A model generated the notes under the pieces. It did not search any database. It was not told where the DNA came from and was given only the letters and a program-made list of their open reading frames with translations. This document shows positions 1 to 7,423 of a stretch of DNA of 26,596 nucleotides, in pieces. Position 1 is the stretch's first letter; each line of letters begins with the position of its first letter. Both the position numbers and the translations under genes were made by a program. This DNA comes from Actinomycetota bacterium (GTDB lineage Bacteria > Actinomycetota > Actinomycetes > Nanopelagicales > Nanopelagicaceae): contig CANCSL010000014.1 of NCBI GenBank assembly GCA_947380835.1, forward strand, positions 1-26,596, in the 5' to 3' direction.

Positions 1-1260
1 TCACTTCTCACCTTTGATTTTCACAACATTCGCTACATGACTTCAACACACATTGGTACGTGGGCGATGGACAAGATGATTCGCTTCTCCGTTCTGCCTC
101 GTGGTGGCGAACCTATCCTTTGGGATTTTGGGTCAGCCGCAAAGCATCACACGATTCAAACTCCTTGGTTGGATCAAGCACACGCCGATGCGAGCGCAAA
201 CGGCCATGCACCCCACCACGATGCCGGTCCACTTATTGGTTCCCGCGCCGGTATCTCCACGCTTCGTGGCGCCATTAGCCCCAATGCTGGTCAGGCCGAA
301 TCTGTAGCCAATAAAATTTATGAAGTTTTAAAGATTTACGGTCTTGAAAACGAACCATTGGGCGTCGACATCATCGAGCCACCAGTCATGTTCGCACTTC
401 AAGCAAAGGGCATCAAAGTTGTCGATGGTCAGCAAGTATTTCTCGCTGCACGTCGCATTAAAACTCAGGATGAGTTAATGCTTCTCACCTCTGCCGCCTC
501 AATGGTGGATGCCGCATATGACAAGCTTTATGAATTCTTACGCCCCGGCGTAAAAGAAAACGAATGCGTTGGTCTGGTCAGTAAAGTTTTGTATGACATG
601 GGCTCTGAACATGTTGAAGGCGTCAACGCAATTTCAGGCGAGCGCTGCTCTCCGCACCCACATGTCTTTAGCGATCGCGTTATCCGTCCTGGCGATCCCG
701 CTTTCTTCGACATCCTGCATAGCTTCATGGGCTATCGCACCTGTTACTACCGAACCTTTGCTGTAGGTAGCGCTTCACCTGCGCAGCGCGATGCATACAC
801 AATCTGCCGCGAATATATGGACAAGGCGATTGCGTTAGTAAAGCCGGGCGCTACCACAGCAGATATCGTTAAAGTTTGGCCAACTGCCCAAGAGTTTGGT
901 TTTGCCAACGAAGAAGCCGCTTTTGCCTTGCAGTACGGGCATGGAGTCGGGCTTTCCATTTGGGAGCGTCCAATCTTTAGTCGGTTGGTTTCTCTCGACC
1001 ATCCCGAAACTCTCGAAGAAGGTATGGTCTTTGCGCTGGAAACATACTGGCCGGCAAAAGATGGCTGGGGCGCAGCGCGTATTGAAGAAGAAGTCGTCGT
1101 AACCGCAACTGGTTGCGAAGTTATTACCAAATTCCCTGCTGAAGAATTACTCGTTGCTGGTCAGCGATATTTCACTACTGGCGGATGGCTGAACACCACC
1201 AGAGATTCGCAATCTCACCTCAATACATCCACCTTTAATCACATTGGAAATGGAAAGTAA
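1..1260 (+). CDS. M24-family (Xaa-Pro peptidase / creatinase-like) protein, 5' end missing
   Basis: Creatinase/aminopeptidase P-type 'pita-bread' enzyme, probably cytoplasmic; this fold cleaves Xaa-Pro peptides or acts on small molecules. The frame is open to base 1, and the codons before the ATG at 37 read NIRYMTS, a usual creatinase N-terminal motif, so the true start lies upstream. Numbered from the ATG at 37, the N-terminal domain spans about 1-140 and the catalytic domain about 145-380. Visible M24 ligand positions are D225, H302 (GHGVG), E335 (FALE) and E350/E351 (RIEEE). H207/H209 in a PHPH motif lie near the usual extra active-site His. The second metal Asp is replaced by C236 (GYRTCYYRTF). 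It is followed 4 bases later by the EboE-like gene, whose ribosome site lies in its last codons. Family assignment is firm. Substrate is unknown, and a metal-independent or altered-metal enzyme is possible. Confidence 0.85.
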   Translation, partial: SLLTFDFHNIRYMTSTHIGTWAMDKMIRFSVLPRGGEPILWDFGSAAKHHTIQTPWLDQAHADASANGHAPHHDAGPLIGSRAGISTLRGAISPNAGQAESVANKIYEVLKIYGLENEPLGVDIIEPPVMFALQAKGIKVVDGQQVFLAARRIKTQDELMLLTSAASMVDAAYDKLYEFLRPGVKENECVGLVSKVLYDMGSEHVEGVNAISGERCSPHPHVFSDRVIRPGDPAFFDILHSFMGYRTCYYRTFAVGSASPAQRDAYTICREYMDKAIALVKPGATTADIVKVWPTAQEFGFANEEAAFALQYGHGVGLSIWERPIFSRLVSLDHPETLEEGMVFALETYWPAKDGWGAARIEEEVVVTATGCEVITKFPAEELLVAGQRYFTTGGWLNTTRDSQSHLNTSTFNHIGNGK

Positions 1261-1264
1261 CTAG

Positions 1265-2485
1265 ATGGATTTAGGCAATGGATATGGCCACTTAACTTAT
1301 TCAACACTCGTTCACCCCGGTGATACCTGGACTGATATGAAGACCAGTTTGATCACTTATCTACCGGGCGTTAAGGCAAAGTTCAGCCCTAACGCACCTA
1401 TGGGTGTTTCCCTTCGTTTGGCCAATGCTTCCGTAGAGGAGTTGCTGGCCAAGCCCGAGGAGCGCGTCTGGCTTAAAGAATTTCTAGAAAAAGAAGGTCT
1501 CTACGTCTATACCGTCAATGCCTTCCCTTACGGACCTTTTAAAGGCCAAATCGTTAAGGCCGAGGTGTACGAACCGGATTGGACTACTGAGGCACGCACT
1601 CGATACACGATGAACGTTGCCGACATTCTGGCTGAAGTAACGGGCCTAGATGTCGAACCAACAATTCAAACTGCGCCACTCGCTTTTCGTCCAAAGGTGA
1701 CAACCCCAGAGTACGAGGCTGCATTCAACGAGAACATTTACCGAGTGATCGCGCACTTAATGACGTTGGAAAAGAAGACTGGCCATCGTGTCAAGCTCGC
1801 CATCGAACCAGAACCATTCTGCTTTCTAGAAACCATTCCAGAAACCGTTACCTACTTCCAAGAGAAGATCTACAGCTTGGCAGCAGCCGAGCGGGTTTCA
1901 GAATTATCTGGCCAACCATTGGCCGAAGTATTTAGTGCGGTTCGTCGCTACCTCGGTGTAGTTCTCGACATTTGTCATCAATCAGTTCAATTCGAGGATA
2001 TTGCAGATGACATCAACCAGCTCTCTCGAGCTGGAATTCCTATCTTTAAGTTGCAAGAAGCTGCAGCCCTCATGGTGGAAAATGTAACTCCAGAGATAGT
2101 AGAAGAATTAAAAAAATACACTGGAACCATTTACCTCAGCCAGACCACCGAACTTCGCGATGGCAAGATCACTAGATTCCTCAATTTAGAAGATGCGATC
2201 CAGGCCTGGGAGGCCGATCCTGGTCCACGAGAATGGCGTACTCATTTTCACGTTCCAGTATTTCTCAAGGATCTTGGACCATTTCAAACAACACGAGGCG
2301 GCATTGATGCCGCTTTGAAAGTCCACGCCAAGACACCTCTCTCGACTCACTTAGAGATTGAGACCTACACCTGGGATGTTCTTCCAGAGCACCTCAAGAC
2401 GGGTGATATTTCCGAATACGTTATTCGCGAACTTGAATATGTCCGCGATGAGCTCTACCGCCAGGTTGATGCACTGAAAAAGTAA
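1265..2485 (+). CDS. eboE: EboE-like TIM-barrel protein (metabolite traffic protein family)
   Basis: A 406-residue protein resembling EboE, the xylose-isomerase-like TIM barrel of the ebo gene cluster, which is linked to export or handling of small metabolites in bacteria and algae; no reaction is established. The opening motif GYGHLTYS followed by HPG (residues 6-18) is characteristic. Other likely barrel residues are E181/E183 (IEPEPF), D235 and H238 (LDICHQ), F261/K262 (IFKLQEA), and a C-terminal HFHVPVF segment. No signal peptide or membrane segment is seen. The start is the ATG after GGAAAG with a 7-base spacer; that ribosome site overlaps the end of the M24 gene, so the two are probably co-translated. 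The other ebo genes (TatD-type hydrolase, UbiA-type prenyltransferase, dehydroquinate-synthase-like) are not in view downstream but could lie left of the window. Recognition is by motif memory only. Confidence 0.6.
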   Translation: MDLGNGYGHLTYSTLVHPGDTWTDMKTSLITYLPGVKAKFSPNAPMGVSLRLANASVEELLAKPEERVWLKEFLEKEGLYVYTVNAFPYGPFKGQIVKAEVYEPDWTTEARTRYTMNVADILAEVTGLDVEPTIQTAPLAFRPKVTTPEYEAAFNENIYRVIAHLMTLEKKTGHRVKLAIEPEPFCFLETIPETVTYFQEKIYSLAAAERVSELSGQPLAEVFSAVRRYLGVVLDICHQSVQFEDIADDINQLSRAGIPIFKLQEAAALMVENVTPEIVEELKKYTGTIYLSQTTELRDGKITRFLNLEDAIQAWEADPGPREWRTHFHVPVFLKDLGPFQTTRGGIDAALKVHAKTPLSTHLEIETYTWDVLPEHLKTGDISEYVIRELEYVRDELYRQVDALKK

Positions 2486-2502
2486 TACCTTTATCTGAAT
2501 AC

Positions 2503-2537
2503 AAAGGACCGGCCTCATCGGGGAAGCCGGTCTTTTT
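2503..2537 (+). terminator. Rho-independent terminator after the eboE-like gene
   Basis: GACCGGC (2507-2513) pairs perfectly with GCCGGTC (2526-2532), extended by A-T pairs from the flanking AAA and TTT, with a 12-base loop and a TTTTT tail. It sits 18 bases after the eboE-like stop. It lies between convergent genes, but the minus-strand tail is poor in T, so it mainly serves the plus strand. Confidence 0.85.
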
Positions 2538-2546
2538 ACTTTTCTC

Positions 2547-3281
2547 TTACAGGCTTACGCGATCGCCTTCGTTGTAAGTCGCCGCAGGTGCACCTTCTAA
2601 AATGTGAACCCCACCCAGGCCATGAACCTCCCAGAGCCGATTTTCAAAGGTTGCGCCTTCGTGCAGCCCAGTCACTAGGGCCGTCGATTCATCAATACCG
2701 ATCACGATCGTGCCCTCTGGGGCGCGCAAGAGCATCTTGGCAGCGCTATCTGGGACCCAACCAAAGAATTTGTTGTAGTGAGGAATCGTGCGAATGTGCC
2801 CAACGACTGATAGCCCTTCAACCCCGGGCTTACGCATCTTCATAAAATTGGGGACATCGCTGCCCATGGCCATTGCGCCAGCGCTACATCCGGCCAATGA
2901 GGAGCCTGCCCGCCAATTTCGCTCGATCGCCTGCCAGACCACGGTGCCGCGCAGGGTATCGGCCAGATATCCAGGGTCACCGCCGGAGAGGTAAATAAGG
3001 CCGGCGTTATCGATCTGATCCGCCAGATCTTGGCGCTGGGCATCTTCACCCGTAAATACGGGTAGAAAGAGGGCTTTGGTCTTGAGGCGCTCGGCTTGCT
3101 CGCCCCCGATTGACCGCCAATATTCCAAACTCTTTTCACCTTCACGGCCAGCGGCCGTCGGCAATTGAACGAAGGTATTGCTCTTCCCGCGGGTGATAGC
3201 AGCGCTGAGGAGCGCATTTTCTACGGGTTCCATGACAGGCAAATATTCGCCAGATCCGACTAAAGCTAGCGCTCCACTCAT
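2547..3281 (-). CDS. S51 / cyanophycinase-like serine hydrolase, class I glutamine amidotransferase-like fold
   Basis: A 244-residue protein of the type 1 glutamine amidotransferase-like superfamily in the S51 branch (dipeptidase E, cyanophycinase), where a serine replaces the amidotransferase cysteine. The nucleophile elbow is GCSAGAM with S133. LSGGDPGYL (98-106) is the preceding conserved loop, and H168 (IPHYN) and D197/E198 (GIDEST) are candidates for the rest of the catalytic site. Length fits the family and no signal peptide is seen, so it is probably a cytoplasmic peptidase. The start MSGALALVGSGEY matches the usual family N-terminus. There is no Shine-Dalgarno, but a TACAGT hexamer lies 6 bases upstream, so the mRNA may be leaderless. 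It is transcribed alone, divergent from the LCP gene. Exact substrate is unknown. Confidence 0.8.
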   Translation of the reverse strand: MSGALALVGSGEYLPVMEPVENALLSAAITRGKSNTFVQLPTAAGREGEKSLEYWRSIGGEQAERLKTKALFLPVFTGEDAQRQDLADQIDNAGLIYLSGGDPGYLADTLRGTVVWQAIERNWRAGSSLAGCSAGAMAMGSDVPNFMKMRKPGVEGLSVVGHIRTIPHYNKFFGWVPDSAAKMLLRAPEGTIVIGIDESTALVTGLHEGATFENRLWEVHGLGGVHILEGAPAATYNEGDRVSL

Positions 3282-3287
3282 CTCTTC

Positions 3288-3293
3288 ACTGTA
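3288..3293 (-). promoter_or_regulatory. Candidate -10 element for a leaderless transcript of the S51-like gene
   Basis: Read on the minus strand, TACAGT is followed by exactly 6 bases and then the ATG at 3281, placing the expected transcription start on the start codon. No ribosome-binding site lies between. No convincing -35 element is seen. Confidence 0.45.
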
Positions 3294-3357
3294 TCGCTTT
3301 CGCGCTCGCCCAACCTGAAAATTGGATGTGATTTAAAGGCTTCACGGGTGCGGGCGT

Positions 3358-3363
3358 TAGTAT
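3358..3363 (+). promoter_or_regulatory. Candidate -10 element for a leaderless transcript of the LCP gene
   Basis: TAGTAT is followed by 7 bases and the ATG at 3371, with no ribosome-binding site. Together with the opposite-strand hexamer at 3288-3293, it makes the 89-base spacer a compact divergent promoter region. Confidence 0.45.
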
Positions 3364-3370
3364 TCGACAT

Positions 3371-4537
3371 ATGCGTGGACGTTCTTCAAAAATTACAGCA
3401 GGAGTGTCTATAGCCATAGTTCTCGCCTCTGCTGCCTTTGCGTTCTTCAGCAAAACCGCAACCTCGGCAATTCCACGATCCGATGTTCTTAAAGGGCAGA
3501 AGACTTCTGTATATGGCGACACCAATATTCTTCTGCTCGGCCTCGACAGCCGGCGCGACAACAATGGTGCAAATCTGCCTCGCGCATTGCTTGACCTCAT
3601 GCACGTTGGGTCCAGCAGCTCCATTGGTGGTTACAACACCAATACGATGATCGTGATTCACATTCCAGCAAATGGAAAGAATGCGGTGGCAATCTCGATT
3701 CCCCGCGATGACTATGTCAACGTTCCAGGTTTAGGTATGAAGAAAATCAAAGAGGCCTACGGCTATGCAAAATATGCCGAAGATTCGCGTCTCTACAAGT
3801 TGGGCGTAAAAGAACCGATGCGTGAACGCCTTAGTCGTGATGCTGGACGTAAAGCCACCATTGCGACCATCACAGAACTATTAGGAATACCTATTGACCA
3901 TTTTGCTGAGGTAAACCTTGTGGGCTTCTACGATATCGCTAATGCCATTGGTGGAATTCAAGTTTGTCTCAACAAGGCTGTAAATGACAAGCAATACTCT
4001 GGCGCGGTTTTTCCTGCGGGCCTGCAGACAATTACCGGAGTCGATGCTCTCAAATTCGTACGACAACGCCATGGTCTTCCAAATGGCGACTTGGACCGAA
4101 CCCACAGACAACAGGCGTTCATTACTGGTGTGATCACTAAATTCCGGACGCAAGGCATATTCGGAGATCTAGGCAAGCTTTCAGCGCTCCTGAAAGTTGC
4201 GAAGAAAGATGTCACTATCGACAGTGGCTGGGATGTCTTAGGCTTTTTGCCGCAGGCAAAGGCTCTCACTGGCGGGCACATCACCTTCCATACTCTTCCT
4301 ATCGAAGGTTACGTTATGCGCAATAGCCAGAGCGTTAACTTGATCGATATTCCAACCGTCCGCAAATTCACTCATGACTTGTTCTTCCCACCAAAGCCAA
4401 CCCCTAAACCAACAATTTCCGGTTCCGCAAAAGCATCAACTTCGGCTACTCCTAAGCCAAAGCCAACAAAACTCAATTACGCACATATGGCCAACGGAAC
4501 TTCCGTAAATGGCTCAGCAATTCCTTGCGTTAACTAG
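3371..4537 (+). CDS. LCP (LytR-CpsA-Psr) family cell-wall glycopolymer transferase
   Basis: Membrane-anchored enzyme of the LCP family, which moves lipid-linked glycopolymers (teichoic acid, arabinogalactan or capsule types) onto peptidoglycan outside the membrane. A single N-terminal membrane segment covers about residues 8-27. The LCP domain (about 50-260) shows GLDSRR (57-62), SIPRDDYV (109-116) and FVRQRHG (229-235) followed by DLDRTHRQQ (240-248), the arginines that grip the pyrophosphate. The usual RxDT motif reads NTNT at 89-92 (GGYNTNTMIV). From about residue 333 comes a Pro/Lys/Ser/Thr-rich linker and a short tail ending IPCVN; no LytR_C domain is evident. The LCP block is of normal size. 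The gene is followed 24 bases later by the YdcZ-type transporter and may be co-transcribed with it. Family is certain; the polymer is unknown. Confidence 0.9.
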   Translation: MRGRSSKITAGVSIAIVLASAAFAFFSKTATSAIPRSDVLKGQKTSVYGDTNILLLGLDSRRDNNGANLPRALLDLMHVGSSSSIGGYNTNTMIVIHIPANGKNAVAISIPRDDYVNVPGLGMKKIKEAYGYAKYAEDSRLYKLGVKEPMRERLSRDAGRKATIATITELLGIPIDHFAEVNLVGFYDIANAIGGIQVCLNKAVNDKQYSGAVFPAGLQTITGVDALKFVRQRHGLPNGDLDRTHRQQAFITGVITKFRTQGIFGDLGKLSALLKVAKKDVTIDSGWDVLGFLPQAKALTGGHITFHTLPIEGYVMRNSQSVNLIDIPTVRKFTHDLFFPPKPTPKPTISGSAKASTSATPKPKPTKLNYAHMANGTSVNGSAIPCVN

Positions 4538-4561
4538 CTTCATTAAAGAATAGAGAAGACT

Positions 4562-5482
4562 GTGCTGGGACTACTGACAATCTTTATTGGAGCGCTCGTT
4601 GCTCTTCAATCCCGAATTAATGGCTCTTTGGCAACCTCGGTCCATAACGGTATAGCCGCCGCTCTCCTTTCAAATATTGCCGGCTGGATCTTCTTATGGG
4701 TCTTGGTTTTCGGTTCAAAGAAAGAACGAGCAGGTTTGGCTTTAGTTCGCGATGCCTGGAAAGCAAAGAAATTGAAATTGTGGTTTCTTCTCGGTGGTGT
4801 TGCTGGTGGATTCTTCTTATCAATTCAAAGTATTACAGTCCCAGAACTTGGCGTTGCTATTTTCACCATTGCCACAATCGGCGGCCAAACAGTCACTTCT
4901 TTGGTCGTAGATAAAATGGGAATTTCTCCAAGTGGAAAGAAGCACATAACACTTCCTCGCGTACTTGGCGCTGTAGTAACTCTGGTTGCGGTCACAATCG
5001 CTGTCTATCCAAAGTTAACTGGGGCGAATTTCAAATTATTACCTGTCCTACTAACGGTTCTTGTTGGCGCAGTTGTCGCCTTCCAGCAAGCGATCAACGG
5101 TCAATTAAATGTAGTCACGGGTAGACCATTAGCAACGGCTTGGATCAATTTTTCAGTAGGAAGTCTCGTGCTCACATTTTCGCTCATCATTAATCTGCTG
5201 AATGGTGGCCACATTGCTCAGATCCCAACAAATCCGTGGGTCTATCTAGGTGGTCCTTTGGGTCTTATCTTTATTGCGGTATCCGCTTATGTTGTTAAAG
5301 CCATGGGCGTGCTCAACTTCATTCTCTTCAGCGTGACCGGCCAACTTGTTGGGGCACTGCTCTTGGATTGGTTGGCGCCGGCCACAAAGGGTGGAGTCAG
5401 TAGCTATCTGATTTTTGGAACACTGTTAACGCTAGGTTCGATCTTGTTCTCGCAACTAGCCGAGAAGAAAGTCGCTGCTTAG
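4562..5482 (+). CDS. DMT-superfamily transporter, duplicated YdcZ/DUF606 type
   Basis: An integral membrane protein of 306 residues made of two homologous halves of about five membrane segments each. The repeat is visible: LLTIFIGALVALQSRING near residue 5 corresponds to LLTVLVGAVVAFQQAING near residue 162. This is the DUF606/YdcZ group of the drug/metabolite transporter superfamily, which often occurs as separate half-size proteins. The start is GTG at 4562, preceded by a purine-rich AGAGAAGA stretch; starting here gives the normal family N-terminus. It lies downstream of the LCP gene in the same direction. Its stop codon overlaps the stop codon of the converging small gene. Substrate cannot be told. 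Confidence 0.8.
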   Translation: MLGLLTIFIGALVALQSRINGSLATSVHNGIAAALLSNIAGWIFLWVLVFGSKKERAGLALVRDAWKAKKLKLWFLLGGVAGGFFLSIQSITVPELGVAIFTIATIGGQTVTSLVVDKMGISPSGKKHITLPRVLGAVVTLVAVTIAVYPKLTGANFKLLPVLLTVLVGAVVAFQQAINGQLNVVTGRPLATAWINFSVGSLVLTFSLIINLLNGGHIAQIPTNPWVYLGGPLGLIFIAVSAYVVKAMGVLNFILFSVTGQLVGALLLDWLAPATKGGVSSYLIFGTLLTLGSILFSQLAEKKVAA

Positions 5483-5697
5483 TCGTCTGACTCTCCGCCA
5501 CCCGCGATGCTGGGCTTGGCGATAGCGGAAATAGGTGCGGCCTTGAGAGGGGTGGTATTGGCTGAAGCTACCGAGGTCGTGCTCTGGGAAATACTGGTTG
5601 ATGCCGAATTAGTCACCGCTTGTGGGGCGAGCTGAGCATAGGTAACCGAGCCGGCTACGAGGAGTCCGAAGGCGAGGATTGCTAAGTGGCGTTTCAT
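5479..5697 (-). CDS. Small secreted Ser/Thr/Ala-rich protein
   Basis: An unrecognised 72-residue protein. MKRHLAILAFGLLVAG is a textbook signal-peptide start, with cleavage probable after VTYA (residue 21). The mature part of about 50 residues is rich in Ser, Thr and Ala, has no cysteine, and ends in GGGESDD. The frame extends upstream to an ATG at 5763, but the Met at 5697 directly before the charged/hydrophobic signal sequence is the better start; no clear Shine-Dalgarno precedes either. It diverges from the tetR gene across 96 bases carrying an inverted repeat, so it is a possible target of that regulator. Its stop overlaps that of the converging transporter gene. Function unknown; the low-complexity composition leaves some doubt that it is a real gene. 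Confidence 0.5.
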   Translation of the reverse strand: MKRHLAILAFGLLVAGSVTYAQLAPQAVTNSASTSISQSTTSVASANTTPLKAAPISAIAKPSIAGGGESDD

Positions 5698-5739
5698 GTC
5701 TTGAATATGGCCCATGGGGCTGGTGTGAAGCCGAGAACT

Positions 5740-5773
5740 ACCTGAGAGCCTGCTGGTAATCAATTACTCAGGT
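5740..5773. promoter_or_regulatory. Inverted repeats, candidate TetR operator
   Basis: ACCTGAG (5740-5746) is matched by its perfect complement CTCAGGT (5767-5773). Between them lies a second palindrome, GTAAT-CA-ATTAC (5756-5767). The site sits between the divergent small secreted gene and tetR, 20 bases before the tetR start, as expected for an autoregulatory operator. Binding is inferred. Confidence 0.5.
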
Positions 5774-5793
5774 AAGCGTGGAAAGATGCGCTC

Positions 5794-6381
5794 ATGCCTA
5801 AGCTTCAAGCCCCCAATTTGGCCGCCCATCGAGAATTTCGGCGCCAGCAATTGGTTACCGCAGCCATGGAATTAGCACTTGCCGATGGCGCATCTGCCAT
5901 CACCGTTGCTGCCGTCGCACAAAAAGCAGGGCTATCTCGATCTTCAATCTATGAATATTTCTCCAGCTCTGCCGACTTAGTGGCAGACCTTGTTGTCGAG
6001 GAACTCGATTATTACATCCTCCGCTTAGCTGATGCCATTAAAGATGCCGAAGACCCATTTGAAAAACTCTCTCTATGGATCGCCGAGGGATTACGTTATG
6101 TAGCCGATGGTCGGCATATGTTGGTTAAATCTCTTAATACTGTTACGACGCCTGATTATCGAAAAGAAGAAATCGCACTTGGACACCGCAAACTGATCGC
6201 CCCTTTGCGGGAAGCACTTATAGCAGCGGGCATAAGCGATGTCGCGACTGCAACAGCGTATATCTCCAGTGTCACCGATGCAGCGAGTATTCGAATTGAG
6301 TCTGGAAATGACTCAGAGCTCGAAATCCGCAATGCGACCCTCTTTGCAATTGCCGGACTTCGAGCCCTGGTTACTCAATAA
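5794..6381 (+). CDS. TetR/AcrR-family transcriptional regulator
   Basis: A 195-residue one-component repressor. The N-terminal helix-turn-helix domain (about 12-60) shows RRQQLVTAAMELALADG and then AAVAQKAGLSRSSIYEYF, the classic TetR recognition region, with SSSADLVADLV as the following helix. The C-terminal ligand and dimerisation region (about 65-195) is divergent, so the inducer cannot be guessed. The start is supported by GGAAAG 8 bases upstream. Length is normal. An inverted repeat at 5740-5773 overlaps its probable promoter. The nearest candidate targets are its own gene and the divergent small secreted protein gene. Confidence 0.88.
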   Translation: MPKLQAPNLAAHREFRRQQLVTAAMELALADGASAITVAAVAQKAGLSRSSIYEYFSSSADLVADLVVEELDYYILRLADAIKDAEDPFEKLSLWIAEGLRYVADGRHMLVKSLNTVTTPDYRKEEIALGHRKLIAPLREALIAAGISDVATATAYISSVTDAASIRIESGNDSELEIRNATLFAIAGLRALVTQ

Positions 6382-6386
6382 CTTTT

Positions 6387-6407
6387 AGAAGTTTACCTCT
6401 GTTTTTT
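6387..6407 (+). terminator. Weak candidate terminator after tetR
   Basis: AGAAG (6387-6391) and CCTCT (6396-6400) form a short stem with one A-C mismatch and a TTTA loop, followed by G and six T. It starts 5 bases after the tetR stop and runs into the end of the converging gene. The stem is weak. Confidence 0.3.
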
Positions 6408-7404
6408 ATTTAGAGACTGTCAACGCAACTTTTGACGAGTAAGCGCTGTAAAGACCAGAACGCGAACTCGCAGTAGCTACAAGTGTACAAACCCCACTCT
6501 TATGTACTTTTATGGAGTTTGCGGAGACTGTACAAATCTTTGGAGTCATAGTTTTGTAAGTAATTTTTTCGCCAAAGTTTGTCTCCTTCGCTAAAGAGAT
6601 GGTTTTACCTACTTTAGCCGCAGCTTTCGATGGTCCTGCACTCTGAGCACCTAAAGCCAAATTGAATGGATAGTGAGAAGTTTTTGGTCCCACGGTAGCG
6701 TTTCCTGGTGATGCTACGGCGATATCACATTGCCCTGCACCTTTGAGGGCAGTAATTACAAATCCGCTTACTGCACATTCTGGGGTGAATGAAGTAAGTG
6801 TTACTGCGGCACCGGACCCGGTGGTTACTACGAAGGTTATTGGCGCGCGATAAGCAAGCGTCCCTGGGACATTGGCAGGAACCACAGAACCATTTACCGA
6901 GACTGAAATCGTGTCGGGGGCAAGTACTGGAGCCGAAGCGCCGGCTTTAAAGGTGATAGGAAAGAATTGATCTTCTGAAGTATCGCCGGGGGCGGTGTGA
7001 TCTAAGCGGAAGAAAAGACCGCAGACTGCAATGTGACAATCGACAGCAGTTCCAGCGGCGTTCGTAAATGCACCGACAACATGTATTTTTACATCGCTCT
7101 TTGTAGGTGAGAGCGGGGCTGGAAAATTAGGAATAGCAGGTGATTCAGAAACCCAGATGGTGGATTGATCAAAGAGTGAGGTTGCATGCGCACCGGAGGC
7201 CGGCTGAACTCCTTCAGAAATATAAAGGCCATGATTTACTGGAAAATTCTGCAAACCCAGGTGAATGTCAGCTCCAGCGGGGTCGAGATTTGTGAGCGGA
7301 CTACTTTGAGCAGAAATTGTTGTCGCAGCATTGGCGGTCGGGAGGAAAGTTGCTCCTAAAACCACGGCCAGCGCGACTATTCCAGTTGTATATCTCTTCT
7401 TCAT
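6406..7404 (-). CDS. Secreted protein: neocarzinostatin-like domain plus two Ig-like repeats, heme-locus partner
   Basis: A 332-residue exported protein. The signal peptide ends near ATANA-type residues (about 26). Residues 27-155 form a domain resembling neocarzinostatin-type beta-sandwiches: an IWVS strand, then VDCHIAVC with the C-x4-C pair (C123, C128) typical of that family, then RLDHT (133-137) and FFPITFK. The same C-terminal pattern occurs in the upstream gene (DCHKAKC, RADHT, YLPISFK), so the two are paralogues. Residues about 160-332 hold two related Ig-like repeats, each with a TP-C-V, G-x-C pattern (C210/C226 and C291/C306). No sortase signal or membrane anchor is seen. The Met at 7404 is chosen because the signal peptide starts there; AGGAG lies only 2 bases upstream. 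It follows the paralogue by 19 bases in one operon, divergent from hmuTUV. A heme- or metal-compound-binding role is inferred from context. Confidence 0.7.
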   Translation of the reverse strand: MKKRYTTGIVALAVVLGATFLPTANAATTISAQSSPLTNLDPAGADIHLGLQNFPVNHGLYISEGVQPASGAHATSLFDQSTIWVSESPAIPNFPAPLSPTKSDVKIHVVGAFTNAAGTAVDCHIAVCGLFFRLDHTAPGDTSEDQFFPITFKAGASAPVLAPDTISVSVNGSVVPANVPGTLAYRAPITFVVTTGSGAAVTLTSFTPECAVSGFVITALKGAGQCDIAVASPGNATVGPKTSHYPFNLALGAQSAGPSKAAAKVGKTISLAKETNFGEKITYKTMTPKICTVSANSIKVHKSGVCTLVATASSRSGLYSAYSSKVALTVSK

Positions 7405-7423
7405 TTCTCCTGCTTTCTTGGTT

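Noticed and set aside
5698..5763. 22-residue extension of the small secreted protein to an ATG at 5763
   Set aside because: It would bury the signal peptide and run through the candidate operator; the Met at 5697 begins a standard signal sequence.
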